64,000 nt of DNA from Helianthus annuus (Eukaryota; Streptophyta; Magnoliopsida; Asterales; Asteraceae), in assembly GCF_002127325.2 (NCBI RefSeq), contig NC_035447.2:23232442-23296441 (forward strand). The letters are read 5' to 3'. Both the position numbers and the translations under genes were made by a program. The notes under the pieces are model-generated. The model ran no database searches, was not told where the DNA came from, and saw nothing but the letters and a program-made list of their open reading frames with translations. Numbering within the stretch: position 1 is the stretch's first letter; each line of letters starts with the position of its first letter. This document shows positions 47,117 through 57,322 of the stretch, piece after piece.

Positions 47117-50100
47117 TTAGTTTGATTTAGGAACCCAAATCTGTTTCATTTCAAATCTATCGTGGTTTTGACCCACTTTGACCTCTTTTTGTTTCCAAAG
47201 ATACGCAGTTGAATCAACCAGATTTTTAACAGATTTCTTAAGATAATTTAGTTGCTGCGTGACGTTTGTAATAAAATCATGCTCTGGTTTAGGAAACTTT
47301 TTGGTTTTACAATGTTTCGCTGTATGTCCTAAATGACCACAGCGAAAACATCTTTTATGTCTGGGTCTTTTGGTGTGAGAAGATGATGTATGTGATGAGA
47401 GTCTTGAGCTTTTTGCTTTCTTCATTTTCTTGTCCACTCTGCTTTCATCTTCGGGAAATTCTTCATCACTGTCTGAATCGAGTGAGCTTTCAGACGTGTT
47501 GTCCTTGCTTGAATTTTGTTCTTCACTTGCTTCACAACTTGAACATTCGAAGCTTTCATCACTAGTTGCTTGATCTTCAGTTGAGATTTCTGAATGCGAA
47601 CTTTCTGATGTCTGTTCGTCTTCTGTGGTAATGGCGCTTGATTCTTGATCTTCAGTAGCTTTCTTTTCTGATTCTGTCATACCTGTTCTGGAAGGAATAA
47701 ATTCGGGAATTTCCTTTGTAAGGAATTTTCCAAAGCTATTCCTTTTTAATTCTGGCACAAATACAGGAGATTCACAAGCAACATTATCATCACGACACGC
47801 ATAATTCAAACCATGACATTCAGACACATAAGGTTCATGATCACGGGTCTCAAATGTAGGCACATGGCCTTTACAGTCATCCACAGATTTAGTTTTAGGC
47901 GCTTGGCCATTACAGTTATCCATCCTACTTAAACTATTACATTCATCCTTAACATTGTTTTTAGAACAATTCCAGACGAACCAGTTAACGGTAGAATAAC
48001 TGTCGCCTGAATAACCAATTCCTATTTTTGACCCTCCGCAGTCTCCATCATCATCGCACACATCTTCTTTACACTCAATGGAATCTGCATTGCTTTTAGA
48101 ACAGTTAGCAGTTGTCTCATTTTCATAAAATTCATTTTGTTCAACTGAGGCCTTTTCATTTATGAGATCATTTTCGGGATGAGGAGTAGGCATAGGCACG
48201 TAGTTTTTGCTGTGAGGCGGAAAGAAGAGTTTTCTTTCATTTCCGTGCCTATCCTTATAACCAATCCCGTCTTTCACAAACGTTGGTCGTTGGCAATTTT
48301 TGATGTCAGTAAAGGCCTTTTGACTGACATTCCATTTATCTATTATAATCTGGAGTTTGTTCTTTTCATTTAACGCTTTTTCTAATCTTTCAGTAAGATC
48401 ATTTATGATAAAATCTTTTCTAAACACAAATTCTTTAAGAGTTTGCATTTCAGCCAAAGTTGAGTTCAACTTTCTCTGATATGCAGCCTCATTTTGTTTA
48501 AGCTCATTATTAATTTTTAAAGCTTTGTCCTTTTGCCTTTCAAACTCCAGATTTAGGAATTTATAATGTGCCACGACATCAACGCATGCTTCGGAGCATA
48601 ACTTCTCCTTGAAACTGAGTGGAATACTATTTACCAAGTCTTTGTCAGCCTTCTCTTTTGATGCATCTGCTTTCATGGCTGTAGCTTGAGCTTTATCCTT
48701 TCCTTTTTCAGCATCTTTTTCAGCTTTATCACCAGACTCCACTGAAGGCAGAATACCTTTCAATCCCTTGTCAGCATCATTGTTCCCAGTTGGGATTCCC
48801 GTTGTCTGCTTCTCAAAATGCTTTGCAGATGATTCACTAGAGATTTTGGCCATCAGGGCTTTGCTGACTTGTTCCTTAGCTTCAGTGATCTCTTCGCTCC
48901 AGTCATAGTCTTCAACAACCAAAGCCTTTGGCGTGCTGGGAGAAGTGTTGCTTTTGTTCTCTTCGGCAGTGATCTGTTTAGCAGCAGGAGTATCTTCACT
49001 GTTTCCCTCTTTCAACATCGGACAGTCACGCTTGAAGTGTCCAAGATTCTTGCAGTTGTAGCACCTCAGCTTAGACTTGTCAAAACCAGCTTTTCCAAGA
49101 CCTAATCGCTTGCCTGTCTTGTCTTGAAACTTCTTCAATCTCAGAGTGATCATGGCCATTTGCCATTTCAGATCCATTTCTTCCATATCATCTGGATCAA
49201 CCTGATACATGTCTTCGGCAGTAAACATCTCCTTCTTCAATTCCCCAGACATTAGGGCTTCATAGCTGCTTAGGAAAGTGTTGAAGAGTGCCACATTCTC
49301 GGTTGAAACTTTCAATGCTTGAGTGTCGACAGTGATCGTCTTCTCAACAAGTTGTGGGGCTTTAGATGCGCTTGCGGAAGCATTTGCATAAATTAGATCA
49401 GAAGCTTGTGGAGTAATGCCCCCTGAAGCGAGAAACGCTTCATTCTTCAAACCTGCTGAAGGTTGAGTTGCTTTAGGTTGATATCCAGCAGTGTTCATCT
49501 CTCTCTTGTTTACGTCCATTTCAAATGCCCTTAGAGTGTTGATCAGATCTGACAGAGTAACAGGATTAGGATTGTTGAGGAAATCCTTCTTGATCATCAT
49601 ACACTGCAGGCTCCATTCCTTGGGGAGCGAGTCAAGCAATTTCTTTATTGCAGCACGATTGGTTACAGGATTTCCAGCTTTCTTCATTTTGGTCATCAGG
49701 TTTAGGAAGCGGCTAATGTGATCAGACAGGCTCTCTCCACGGACTCCGCAAAACATGTCGTATTGCTTTTGCACCATATCTCTCTTGCTTTCGATCAGTT
49801 CTTCATTTCCCTCATAGTACTCGATCAATGCATTCCAGAGTGCATTAGCAGTTCGGTGTTCTTCAAACATGTTGCAGTCATTTGTTGATAAAGCCATGGT
49901 TAGAGCGGCGTGTGCACGACGATCACGTTGAATGAGGGCCTTGTCTTCGTCAGTGAAGGTGGTAGCATCGTTGTTAGGAACCACCGCATCTCCTCTAACT
50001 ACCGTAGGAACGTGAGGTCCGGCCGTAACGGAGAGCCACAGATTATAATCCGTGTACTCGAAGAACGATTGAATGCGTGTTTTCCAAGTGCTAAAATCTT

Positions 50101-50185
50101 CCGATCCTTTCAACTTTGGTGGGCGAGTTGTGGTTCCAGTTTCAAGTTCCGCTTGAGCGATTGGACTTAGTTGATTTAGCGACAT
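47117..50185 (-). CDS. gag: Sire-3 gag
   Basis: 1022 codons, start MSLNQLSPIAQAELE. Copia gag core (PPKLKGSEDFSTWKTRIQSFF), helical domain and knuckle CYNCKNLGHFKRDC near residue 390. A Lys/Glu-rich coiled coil and Cys/Asn-rich middle follow, then an acidic Ser/Glu-rich region and a second knuckle CFRCGHLGHTAKHC near the end. The C-terminus QIWVPKSN ends in UAA at 47117. It is larger than typical copia gag, as expected for SIRE types. Protease follows in the same frame after 75-90 nt. It is fully open. Confidence 0.93.
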   Translation of the reverse strand: MSLNQLSPIAQAELETGTTTRPPKLKGSEDFSTWKTRIQSFFEYTDYNLWLSVTAGPHVPTVVRGDAVVPNNDATTFTDEDKALIQRDRRAHAALTMALSTNDCNMFEEHRTANALWNALIEYYEGNEELIESKRDMVQKQYDMFCGVRGESLSDHISRFLNLMTKMKKAGNPVTNRAAIKKLLDSLPKEWSLQCMMIKKDFLNNPNPVTLSDLINTLRAFEMDVNKREMNTAGYQPKATQPSAGLKNEAFLASGGITPQASDLIYANASASASKAPQLVEKTITVDTQALKVSTENVALFNTFLSSYEALMSGELKKEMFTAEDMYQVDPDDMEEMDLKWQMAMITLRLKKFQDKTGKRLGLGKAGFDKSKLRCYNCKNLGHFKRDCPMLKEGNSEDTPAAKQITAEENKSNTSPSTPKALVVEDYDWSEEITEAKEQVSKALMAKISSESSAKHFEKQTTGIPTGNNDADKGLKGILPSVESGDKAEKDAEKGKDKAQATAMKADASKEKADKDLVNSIPLSFKEKLCSEACVDVVAHYKFLNLEFERQKDKALKINNELKQNEAAYQRKLNSTLAEMQTLKEFVFRKDFIINDLTERLEKALNEKNKLQIIIDKWNVSQKAFTDIKNCQRPTFVKDGIGYKDRHGNERKLFFPPHSKNYVPMPTPHPENDLINEKASVEQNEFYENETTANCSKSNADSIECKEDVCDDDGDCGGSKIGIGYSGDSYSTVNWFVWNCSKNNVKDECNSLSRMDNCNGQAPKTKSVDDCKGHVPTFETRDHEPYVSECHGLNYACRDDNVACESPVFVPELKRNSFGKFLTKEIPEFIPSRTGMTESEKKATEDQESSAITTEDEQTSESSHSEISTEDQATSDESFECSSCEASEEQNSSKDNTSESSLDSDSDEEFPEDESRVDKKMKKAKSSRLSSHTSSSHTKRPRHKRCFRCGHLGHTAKHCKTKKFPKPEHDFITNVTQQLNYLKKSVKNLVDSTAYLWKQKEVKVGQNHDRFEMKQIWVPKSN

Positions 50186-50199
50186 TTTTCTTTGTTTTT

Positions 50200-50690
50200 G
50201 ACAAACGTGTGCTGAAACAGGCTTAAATTCGCTGACAGATCTTTAATTTCGCCGGCGAACGATGTTGACTGATGATCTTTGCTGGCTAGTTCGCTACTTC
50301 CGCTGACAAGTTGTTGGATCCTGCACGAGCAGCCAACTTATCTACGCTGACAAATCAAACACCAAGAAGGTTAGGTTAAAATTGCCGGAAACCGTGATAG
50401 GAACGCTGTGATTCGCTAGCACGGTTCTCGAAGTCGCCTTCGATAATTTCGCTAATGGAACAAATGATGCTATTTCGCTGATGATCAGTAAATTCGCTCG
50501 AACGATAGTCGGCTAATTTGCTGATTATGCGATGAAACACTCAGCGATTCAAACTATTTCGCTGAATTCAACGCTGAGTTCGCTATGTTCAAAATATAAT
50601 TTCGCTGTATTCAAAAAAAATCTTCGCTGTATTAAAAAAATCTTCGTTGTATTCAAAAAATCTTCGCTGTATTCAAACTAATTTCGCTGA
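50200..50690 (-). repeat. Sire-3 leader array of TTCGCT half-sites
   Basis: Twelve exact TTCGCT words on the plus strand (sense AGCGAA), most followed by G or A, plus variants such as TTCGCC, TTTGCTG and AACGCTG. None is in the opposite orientation. The last five are in near-identical phrases around TTCGCTGTATTC (50600-50690). Confidence 0.82.
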
Positions 50691-50928
50691 CCAGAGGGTT
50701 TATCACGAACTAAAACCCACTAATCACTCAAAAACAGCCCAAAAACCATGTTTTGATACACCAAAATGACCAAAATAACTCCCTAACCAAGTATTAACAC
50801 CAACATATCGATTAAACACACCAAATCAATCCATTTTAAGCCCAAAAATTTGAAAAACCTTGAGACTTTGAAAAACCTTCAAAACAATGAAAAATCTTAA
50901 CAAGAACACAACAACCAAGAGCACAAAG

Positions 50929-50940
50929 GCTCTGATACCA
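50929..50940 (-). other. Primer binding site of Sire-3
   Basis: Minus strand TGGTATCAGAGC, three bases from the LTR end. Confidence 0.93.
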
Positions 50941-50943
50941 AAT

Positions 50944-51400
50944 TGTAGATCCCAAAACGTATCCGGATCACAGTGGTTGGTTGTTTTAGTCCAAAACACC
51001 TATTGATTAAGTGTTTGAACTATGAATAGTCAAGAAATATCAAGAATGAAGATGAAGGTGAAGCTAATGGATTGAGGAATACAACTAGTGTTGTATTGAA
51101 TCCAAATAGAAAGATATAGCAATAAACAACCTTGGAAATCAGATCAAAGCACAATATGAATGTAAACAACACTTGATTCCACCAAGAGCCAAAAGCTTGA
51201 ATGTGTTACAATGCTTGGGGTATATATACTAGTTTCCTGACTAGCCAGCAAATTTATAAATTTGCTGGAATCTTAACTACACTAGGTCAGGAATATAACT
51301 TCTAGATAATTACAAAACAACCCCCTAAACATTCAAAATGCATACAAACTACAATTAAACTAATCCAGTACAAGTACCAACGATCTCACATGCTCTAACA
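50944..51400 (-). repeat. Sire-3 5' LTR
   Basis: 457 bp, identical by eye to 38101-38557. It includes the 24-bp palindrome at 51245-51268 and the TATA box at about 51219-51228. Confidence 0.96.
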
Positions 51401-51949
51401 AAACAGGATCGGAATCCTCCACATCATCGTGGTCGAAGGCAAAGCTAGGAACAGGGGCAACAGAGGACGCTCTATCTGGGTCTGATCCGTGTGAAAAGTG
51501 CTGCCACTCTGAGTGTGTGAAGGTGCGGAAGCCACAGATTCGAAAGAGTCCGGGACCGGAGAGTGAGCAGGTGACTCCTCGGCGGGAGCATCTGCGATCA
51601 TCAAGAGATCACCAGCAGCAAGAATGTCCTCGCCCTGAACCTCATCCTCTATGGGCTCATCGTCAAACAGATCGACGTCGCCATCAACGTCGGCGTCGAG
51701 AAGCAAATCGTAAGCAGGATATGAAGCAAGTGGTATGGGAGCAGGGATCTCCACTAACGGTAGGTCCCCGACCAAAGGGCCATCAGCGAGCTCATCAGCA
51801 CCATCAGGTAATGCAAAGGGCTGAAAGTCATCCTCGTCAGTGCTAGTAACGTCGGATGTGTGGACCTCGTGCTCTGAAGACTCTAAGTCGTCTGATACTA
51901 TAGGTCTAGGGCCTGTGGTGTCTGAATCACCAGTGCCGGTCGAGTCCAT
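51401..51949 (-). pseudogene. Tekay-2 ORF0, N-terminal part (cut by Sire-3)
   Basis: Start MDSTGTGDSDTTGPRP at 51949. Very acidic (DVDGDVDLFDDEPIEDE). The frame that would continue into 38095 (FDHDDVEDSDPV) differs from the start frame, so a one-base indel lies near 51490-51510. The target duplication AAACA sits at the break. No known domain seen. Confidence 0.6.
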
Positions 51950-52041
51950 GTGTCTGTAACATAAACACAAATATGCACAAATAATCAGTCATACAATCAG
52001 GTAAACACATTAGTCACCAAGTAAGCAATCAAATAATTCTC

Positions 52042-52281
52042 CTAGTCCCACTAGCCTCCCAGTCTCCTAGACTGATACTACTAGTCCCACTAGCCAAATT
52101 CTCCCAGCCTCTAAGACTGCTCTATCATCTACCTCGATCTCTTAGATCGAGCCTCGGCCTCCAAGACCGAGCCTCAGCCTCCAAGACTGAGCCTGCTCTT
52201 CCTAGTCTCACTAACCATCTACCTCGATCTCTTAGATCGAGCCTCGGCCTCCAAGACCGAGCCTCAGCCTCCAAGACTGAG
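52042..52281 (-). repeat. Hairpin-rich leader of Tekay-2, including a 90-bp tandem duplication
   Basis: Short self-complementary units in a row: CTAGT-CCC-ACTAG, CAGTCT-CCT-AGACTG (52060-52074), CAGCCT-CTA-AGACTG (52105-52119), CTCGATCT-CTT-AGATCGAG (52133-52151), CTCGGCCT-CCA-AGACCGAG and CTCAGCCT-CCA-AGACTGAG. The last three recur 90 bp later (52223-52281). It lies between primer site and ORF0. Confidence 0.88.
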
Positions 52282-52430
52282 CCTAAAAAAATAAATAAAA
52301 TGTGCTCAACATTTGTTTGTAAAAACGTTTTGGATCTGGACTTAAGGGGTATGCAGTAAAAATGTTTTCGTGAGAGCCCTAGTAATCATAGTCTAGACTC
52401 GAGAAGGAATCCTAGTTCGCTATGATCAGA

Positions 52431-52442
52431 GCTCTGATACCA
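52431..52442 (-). other. Primer binding site of Tekay-2
   Basis: Minus strand TGGTATCAGAGC, tRNA-Met type, three bases after the LTR end. Confidence 0.92.
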
Positions 52443-52445
52443 AGC

Positions 52446-55400
52446 TGTCACACCCTGGCTTTGCGGAAGCGTGGTTAATTTGGTGTGACTTCTTAATACC
52501 ATAGCTTAATCATAACAAAGCTATATGAAATAAAACCATGCAAGATCATCCATTTGATTAAGTTTTAAAAACCAAACACAACAACATTGTATCAACGGAA
52601 ACACATCCTAACGACATAAACATTGTTCAACAAACATCAACATAACATAATCATAAACACAGTTTAAGGACTGTGACTTGTCCAGGAAAGAGTCACATTC
52701 CCTAAACCCGGATGACCTCGTGACTAGTGCAGCGGGAAAACGTGCCATACCGCGCCAGATCCTCTAATTCCCTGAAATACATGTAAGTTGAAAAATCAAC
52801 AATAATGTTGAGCGAGTTCATGTGTAAGTGAGTAAATAAACCTTTGTATGTATAAAATCCTGGTATGTAGCAAATAAGGGAATTGAGATCACCAATGGTT
52901 TGCAAGGCCATTGATATGTGTGAAGTGCAAGTAGGGAGACTCAAACCTAGCAGATTTATGCGTTGGGCACAAAGTCACCCCGAGGTCCGTTTCTAGTTTG
53001 GCCTGGGGCTGGGCTCGCTACAACCAGATAGATCTACCGCTCCTGTCCCTCGGTCCTACCATGAGGATTAATGACCTCATGTTGCTCCTACCCATTCACA
53101 TGATCTAAGTAGTAAACCTCCTTACGCTAACCATACCATGTATAAAGTACTTGTAATCAAAGTAACATGTATTTCACCCCCGCAGTTTATAAAACTGAAA
53201 ACAGTTAAGAGAAAAGGGGGACATGAACTCACAGTGGTGCGTCTCTACCAAGTATATCTCCTGCTCAAGCAGCTGTGCGACGACCTACACGTACTAGCTC
53301 TATTAGACGGACGGCCGTGCCTTAGCCTTATGGTTTAAGTTTTTGGGAAATAGTTAGACAACTATTTCGTGTTTACATTCTGTATATACTTGGTAATCAT
53401 TTTCCTTCCCAAGGATGGGGGATTTAATACATGTGTGTTCGAAATATATTATTAAGTCTCACTTAAAATAAATTTTATTTCTAACTCCAAAATATAAATA
53501 TTCTTCTCAAAAATATTATATTTTAACACATATGATTTTCCCAAAATAATACTTTGGCAAAAATACGCGTTCATAAATATTTCCTTAAATGCGTAAGTTA
53601 CGTTTTAATGATCGAGTGGTAATAATAATTACCGGTGTAACTTATATATTTATCGTAGAGGCGTTCGTATTATTTTGGATTCGTTAACATTTGATAGTAT
53701 TATTTTCACCCTAAAAATAATATTTATACACTTCACAAAATAATTTACAAATGACGTTGTGAAAAATATATTTACTAAATATATGTTTATCACGTTTTAT
53801 TTTGTGAAATCCCACCTCCGATATTTTGTAAATAAGGTCGTGGCGAAACTTACATTTTGAAAACATGTTGAAAAGTATTTCTAACACTTATAGTGAAAAT
53901 AATTCTAAGTGTTAGGTTTTTAGAAAAATTTCGCCAGAGTTTCCTCTGTAACTGGAGGTGGCCACGCTTTCAAGCGTATCATTTTCTTTTACAAATCAAT
54001 CCAACAATTTTCTTATTCAATCAAAATAACGCTCAAAGCAACAAACTAGTAAATAAATATGTAAGTCGCATAAATTACATGAACTTGTAGTTTTTCCAAA
54101 ACTATGATGTAAATCCCATTACTTTTAGCGGATCTTTATATAAAGCAATTCGATTTCGTAAAAACCTCATTTAGAGAAATTCCGTCTTTACAACTTCTCG
54201 TCAACTTTTACAAAATTAGTTATTTTGTCGAAACTTTGTGCTACACAAGTGTTCACACACTTGTGTGTTCTAAAAATCATTCTTGTTAATGTAAGATCCG
54301 TCTTTAGAAAACATGATTTCTTTGATACTTGGTTCTTTAAAAATACCGCTTGTAGATCCGTAGATCTACTAGTTTTAAACACTATTTCATAATAAAAATC
54401 GCTTTTACACAAGTTCATGATTCGTGTGTGGTAGAGTTTCATCCTTTAACCCTTGTTACATCCAAAACAACTTTATGTCATGATCCATGATCATGACCAA
54501 CCCGGGTTAAACGATGATCCGAGCTACCACAACATAGATCGGGTCCAAATAACTACACAAATCAAATACTACAAGATTTACACAACAAACAAGCTTTTAA
54601 CCATCACTTTTAGTGTTTTTAGTAGACTTTCATGTTTCAAGTTGCATGTTTACGAGTTTTAACCGTTACAAATCATTTTAACCACTTCAAAATAGTTCGA
54701 GAGGGTGATTATAGCAACTTACTACTAGCTCGAGGCTAGGGAAGAATCTAGACGCAAAATGAGAGGATAAAAGCAATAGAGTGAGGTCCTTCGCCTTCCG
54801 AATGCACCAAGCCTCCTTATATGTGATCCTTGACGCTTGAATGGACTTGGAATGTGAAGATCAAAGCTCGAAAAATTGATGGGTGTGTATAGGGGGTTCG
54901 GCCGAAGCTTCTTGAGAGAGAGGGAGAGTTGTTTTTGAGTGGTGAAATGTGATGAATGATCAAGTGTACATAGCTTGTTACTTATAGGCAATGTTAGAGT
55001 TTAAGGTCCAATGGTTTAAGTGTCTTCTTGATACTAAACATGAAGATTAAAATAATAATTGAAGGACAAGGTATGTCCCACTCTTGGGGACGGTTGGTTA
55101 AGGGGGGGGGGGGGGGGGTAGTTTGGTTCAAATCCAACTAAACATTAGTTAATAGTTAGGTTAATCTAGTTAGTTAGGTGATTAACCCGGTTAGTAGTGT
55201 GTTGTGCATTACAGTGGGTGTTAGGGTATTCAGGGACCCTAACTGGCTCAGAAAAAAAGACAAATAATGTTATTAACAATATTTTCATGTTCCGGGTATA
55301 GTCCGGTGGTTCGGTTGGATAGTAATCCGTTAAAGCGTTAAACAAAGCTTTAAAGTGTCGTTAATACCATTTTTAGTGACACAACTTATTCCCGACACTT

Positions 55401-55880
55401 TGGAAAGTGTCTAGTAATATTTTTCTCGTGTTTTGGCACTTTATTTGTTAGCTAAAAGCTGAATTGTTAATTAAAGTGCTGAGTTTTGTGCTTAGAGTAC
55501 GTTTTTGGCACATCCTGTCACTGTAACTTATTCCTAGAGACGCAGTTCTACAACACTTGTATCTTCACACTCACTATTAGTTTAGTTAACTATCTCGGGC
55601 TCATACAGGCCTTAGAGGCAATATCTGCCTGATGCTGGCTTATCAGCATGTTCAATAGGTTATCCGTTCATTGTGCTACTGTGCTTTTGTGCATCATGTT
55701 TGTCACTAAGGTTCAGCATGTAAATAATGTAGTGACAGTAAGTAGAGTATGATGCAAGTATGTACATGTATCAACGTTCAGGTAGCAGTTTATCCACAAT
55801 TTCAGGTAAGCACAGTAATTAAGCAGTAATTAATTATCAATTAAGTCGTACAGATACCTGGTTTAGTGAGGGTTGTCACA
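52446..55880 (-). repeat. Tekay-2 5' LTR (3.4 kb)
   Basis: Minus-strand ends TGTGACAACCC and CCAGGGTGTGACA, TG...CA type. The long LTR is typical of Tekay/Del chromoviruses. 54794-55880 matches the truncated 3' LTR. Only short ORFs. It has a run of 17 G at 55102-55118. Confidence 0.88.
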
Positions 55881-55980
55881 AAGAACATAGGACAAACTCT
55901 GTTTTGTTTTATTTCATTTTTGTCTTTATATTTTTTTATATATTTTGTATGTTATCTTAAAACATGTATGCATGTCGACA

Positions 55981-57153
55981 ATGCCACCAAGATTTTTAAG
56001 GGGAAGAGGCAAGGGCCTAGCTACGGGCAATGATCATGAAGCCGGGCCTTCGCACCGGCGAACGCCATCAATCACAATGAGTACGAGCCCACAAGAGCCG
56101 TGGAGACTCTATGTTGAACCTGGGAGGCGGTCAGTCTCCCTCAGTTCCTCACCTTCGTACCAACATTCCTTTGGGACCCAATCAGAGAATGAGCCCAACG
56201 ATCAACCACCCTCTTTCATACCTCTGCAAAGGTCCAACTCCCACCACTCTTTTGGTGACCCAACCCCCGCATTCCAAAGCCGGTTGTACCCGGCTAACTA
56301 CCTTCAAGAACCCGTGGGTTTTAACCCACTTGGACAAGAAGATCATTTTTCTGGTGAGAACGACATGGACGAAGATACTGACCCCATGGAGCCTGCTACA
56401 GGGACGCCGAACCACCCCATCGAGATCTCAGACAGTTACCAGGAGAGGTTCAAACCGTGGGACTAGTATTTCACCCCGTCCGAGCACTCGTCCCCTTATC
56501 ACTAGCAGCAGCAGGATCCTTCCGAGGATCACCATTTTGTGGCAGTCACTCCGCCACCACCACCACCTGTGGAGCAGCAGCCGCCTCCGGAGCCACCGAG
56601 GCGGAGGAGGTCAAACGCACGGATGTCCGTGCGAGGGGGTGTTCGCATCAGCACACCCCAACCATCGAGTGGCAGTCACTACCCGCCACTCCAAGAAGAA
56701 GAAGAACCACAGATAGGGGGTCCATCAAACCCCGTTCCAGAGATCAACTCTGCGCCTATGGCGCCACCGGTGGGTTTTGACAACCCAATACCTGCTTACG
56801 CCGGCTCAGCGGCGTACAACCCTTTTGAGCAGCCGGCTCATACCCAGTTCGACTATGCCAACGTAGACCCATATCAAGAAGCATGGGACTACAACGCACG
56901 TCACCCAGAGGGACCTTATGGTGGTCTTTTGACCACTGGTTACCCAACTTATGGGTACCAGCGTCCACCACCTCCTCAACCTCTGTACCAGCCGCCGCAG
57001 CCGCAGCTAATTCCGCCGGAGCGCCAACAGGAAGTTCTCGACCGGTTGAACCGAGTCGAGCAAGTAGTCCGTGAAGACCGCGAAAGCAACCGAGGTTTCT
57101 TCAAAGGTCTGTCAGACTTGCTCAAGGGGAAGTCCAAGAGAAGGGGTCATTAA
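55981..57153 (+). pseudogene. Tekay-1 ORF0 (upstream ORF of unknown function)
   Basis: Start MPPRFLRGRGKGLATG at 55981. The same frame continues to 57153 but has two UAG codons, at 56464-56466 and 56503-56505. It is Pro/Ser-rich and basic at the N-terminus, with PPPPP runs near 56560. A helical basic tail (LDRLNRVEQVVRED, ending KGKSKRRGH) closes it. It lies upstream of gag with a ~1 kb gap, as ORF0 does in Tekay-2. I recognise no domain. It could be a separate accessory protein or a gag extension expressed by splicing. Confidence 0.65.
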
Positions 57154-57185
57154 AGACCTTTGTTTATTTTATTTAGTTGTAATCC

Positions 57186-57322
57186 AGTCCCTGCGTGGAC
57201 TTATTGTTTCTGTATTCAGCTCCTGTGTGGGCTTGTCTTTTAGTATTCTGCCCCTGCGTGGGCATGTCTTTCTGTTAACCCCTGCGTGGGTTTGTTTGTT
57301 TGTATTTCGCCCCTGCGCGGGC
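57186..57322 (+). repeat. Array of five covarying hairpins after Tekay-1 ORF0
   Basis: Units at 57186-57201 (AGTCC/GGACT), 57218-57233 (AGCTC/GGGCT), 57249-57264 (TGCCC/GGGCA), 57277-57292 (AACCC/GGGTT) and 57309-57322 (GCCC/GGGC). Each has loop CTGCGT or a close variant and they are 28-32 nt apart. Confidence 0.88.

Larger units (their letters stand above)
38101..51400 (-). mobile_element. Sire-3: minus-strand Ty1/copia SIRE-like element with an accessory ORF3
   Basis: Two identical 457-bp LTRs (no difference seen), target duplication AAACA (38096-38100 and 51401-51405), Met-type primer site and a purine tract. Order on the minus strand: array-rich leader, gag, protease-integrase, RT-RNase H, non-coding region with three hairpins, internal promoter and intron, ORF3. 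Identical LTRs mean very recent insertion. Confidence 0.95.
12694..55880 (-). mobile_element. Tekay-2: minus-strand Ty3/gypsy chromovirus carrying three copia insertions
   Basis: On the minus strand: 5' LTR 55880-52446, primer site, hairpin-rich leader, ORF0, gag-protease, RT-RNaseH-integrase-chromodomain, polypurine tract, truncated 3' LTR 13773-12694. Sire-3 interrupts ORF0. Sire-1 (holding Sire-2) interrupts the polyprotein between protease and RT. About 16 differences in 1080 bp of shared LTR suggest a modest age. Polymerase carries several nonsense codons, so the copy is defective. Confidence 0.88.

Noticed and set aside
47105..47119. Readthrough signal at the Sire-3 gag stop
   Set aside because: UAA is followed by UCU GUA, not CARYYA, and no stem-loop like that of Sire-1 and Sire-2 follows. 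The same-frame protease keeps the question open but there is no positive signal.
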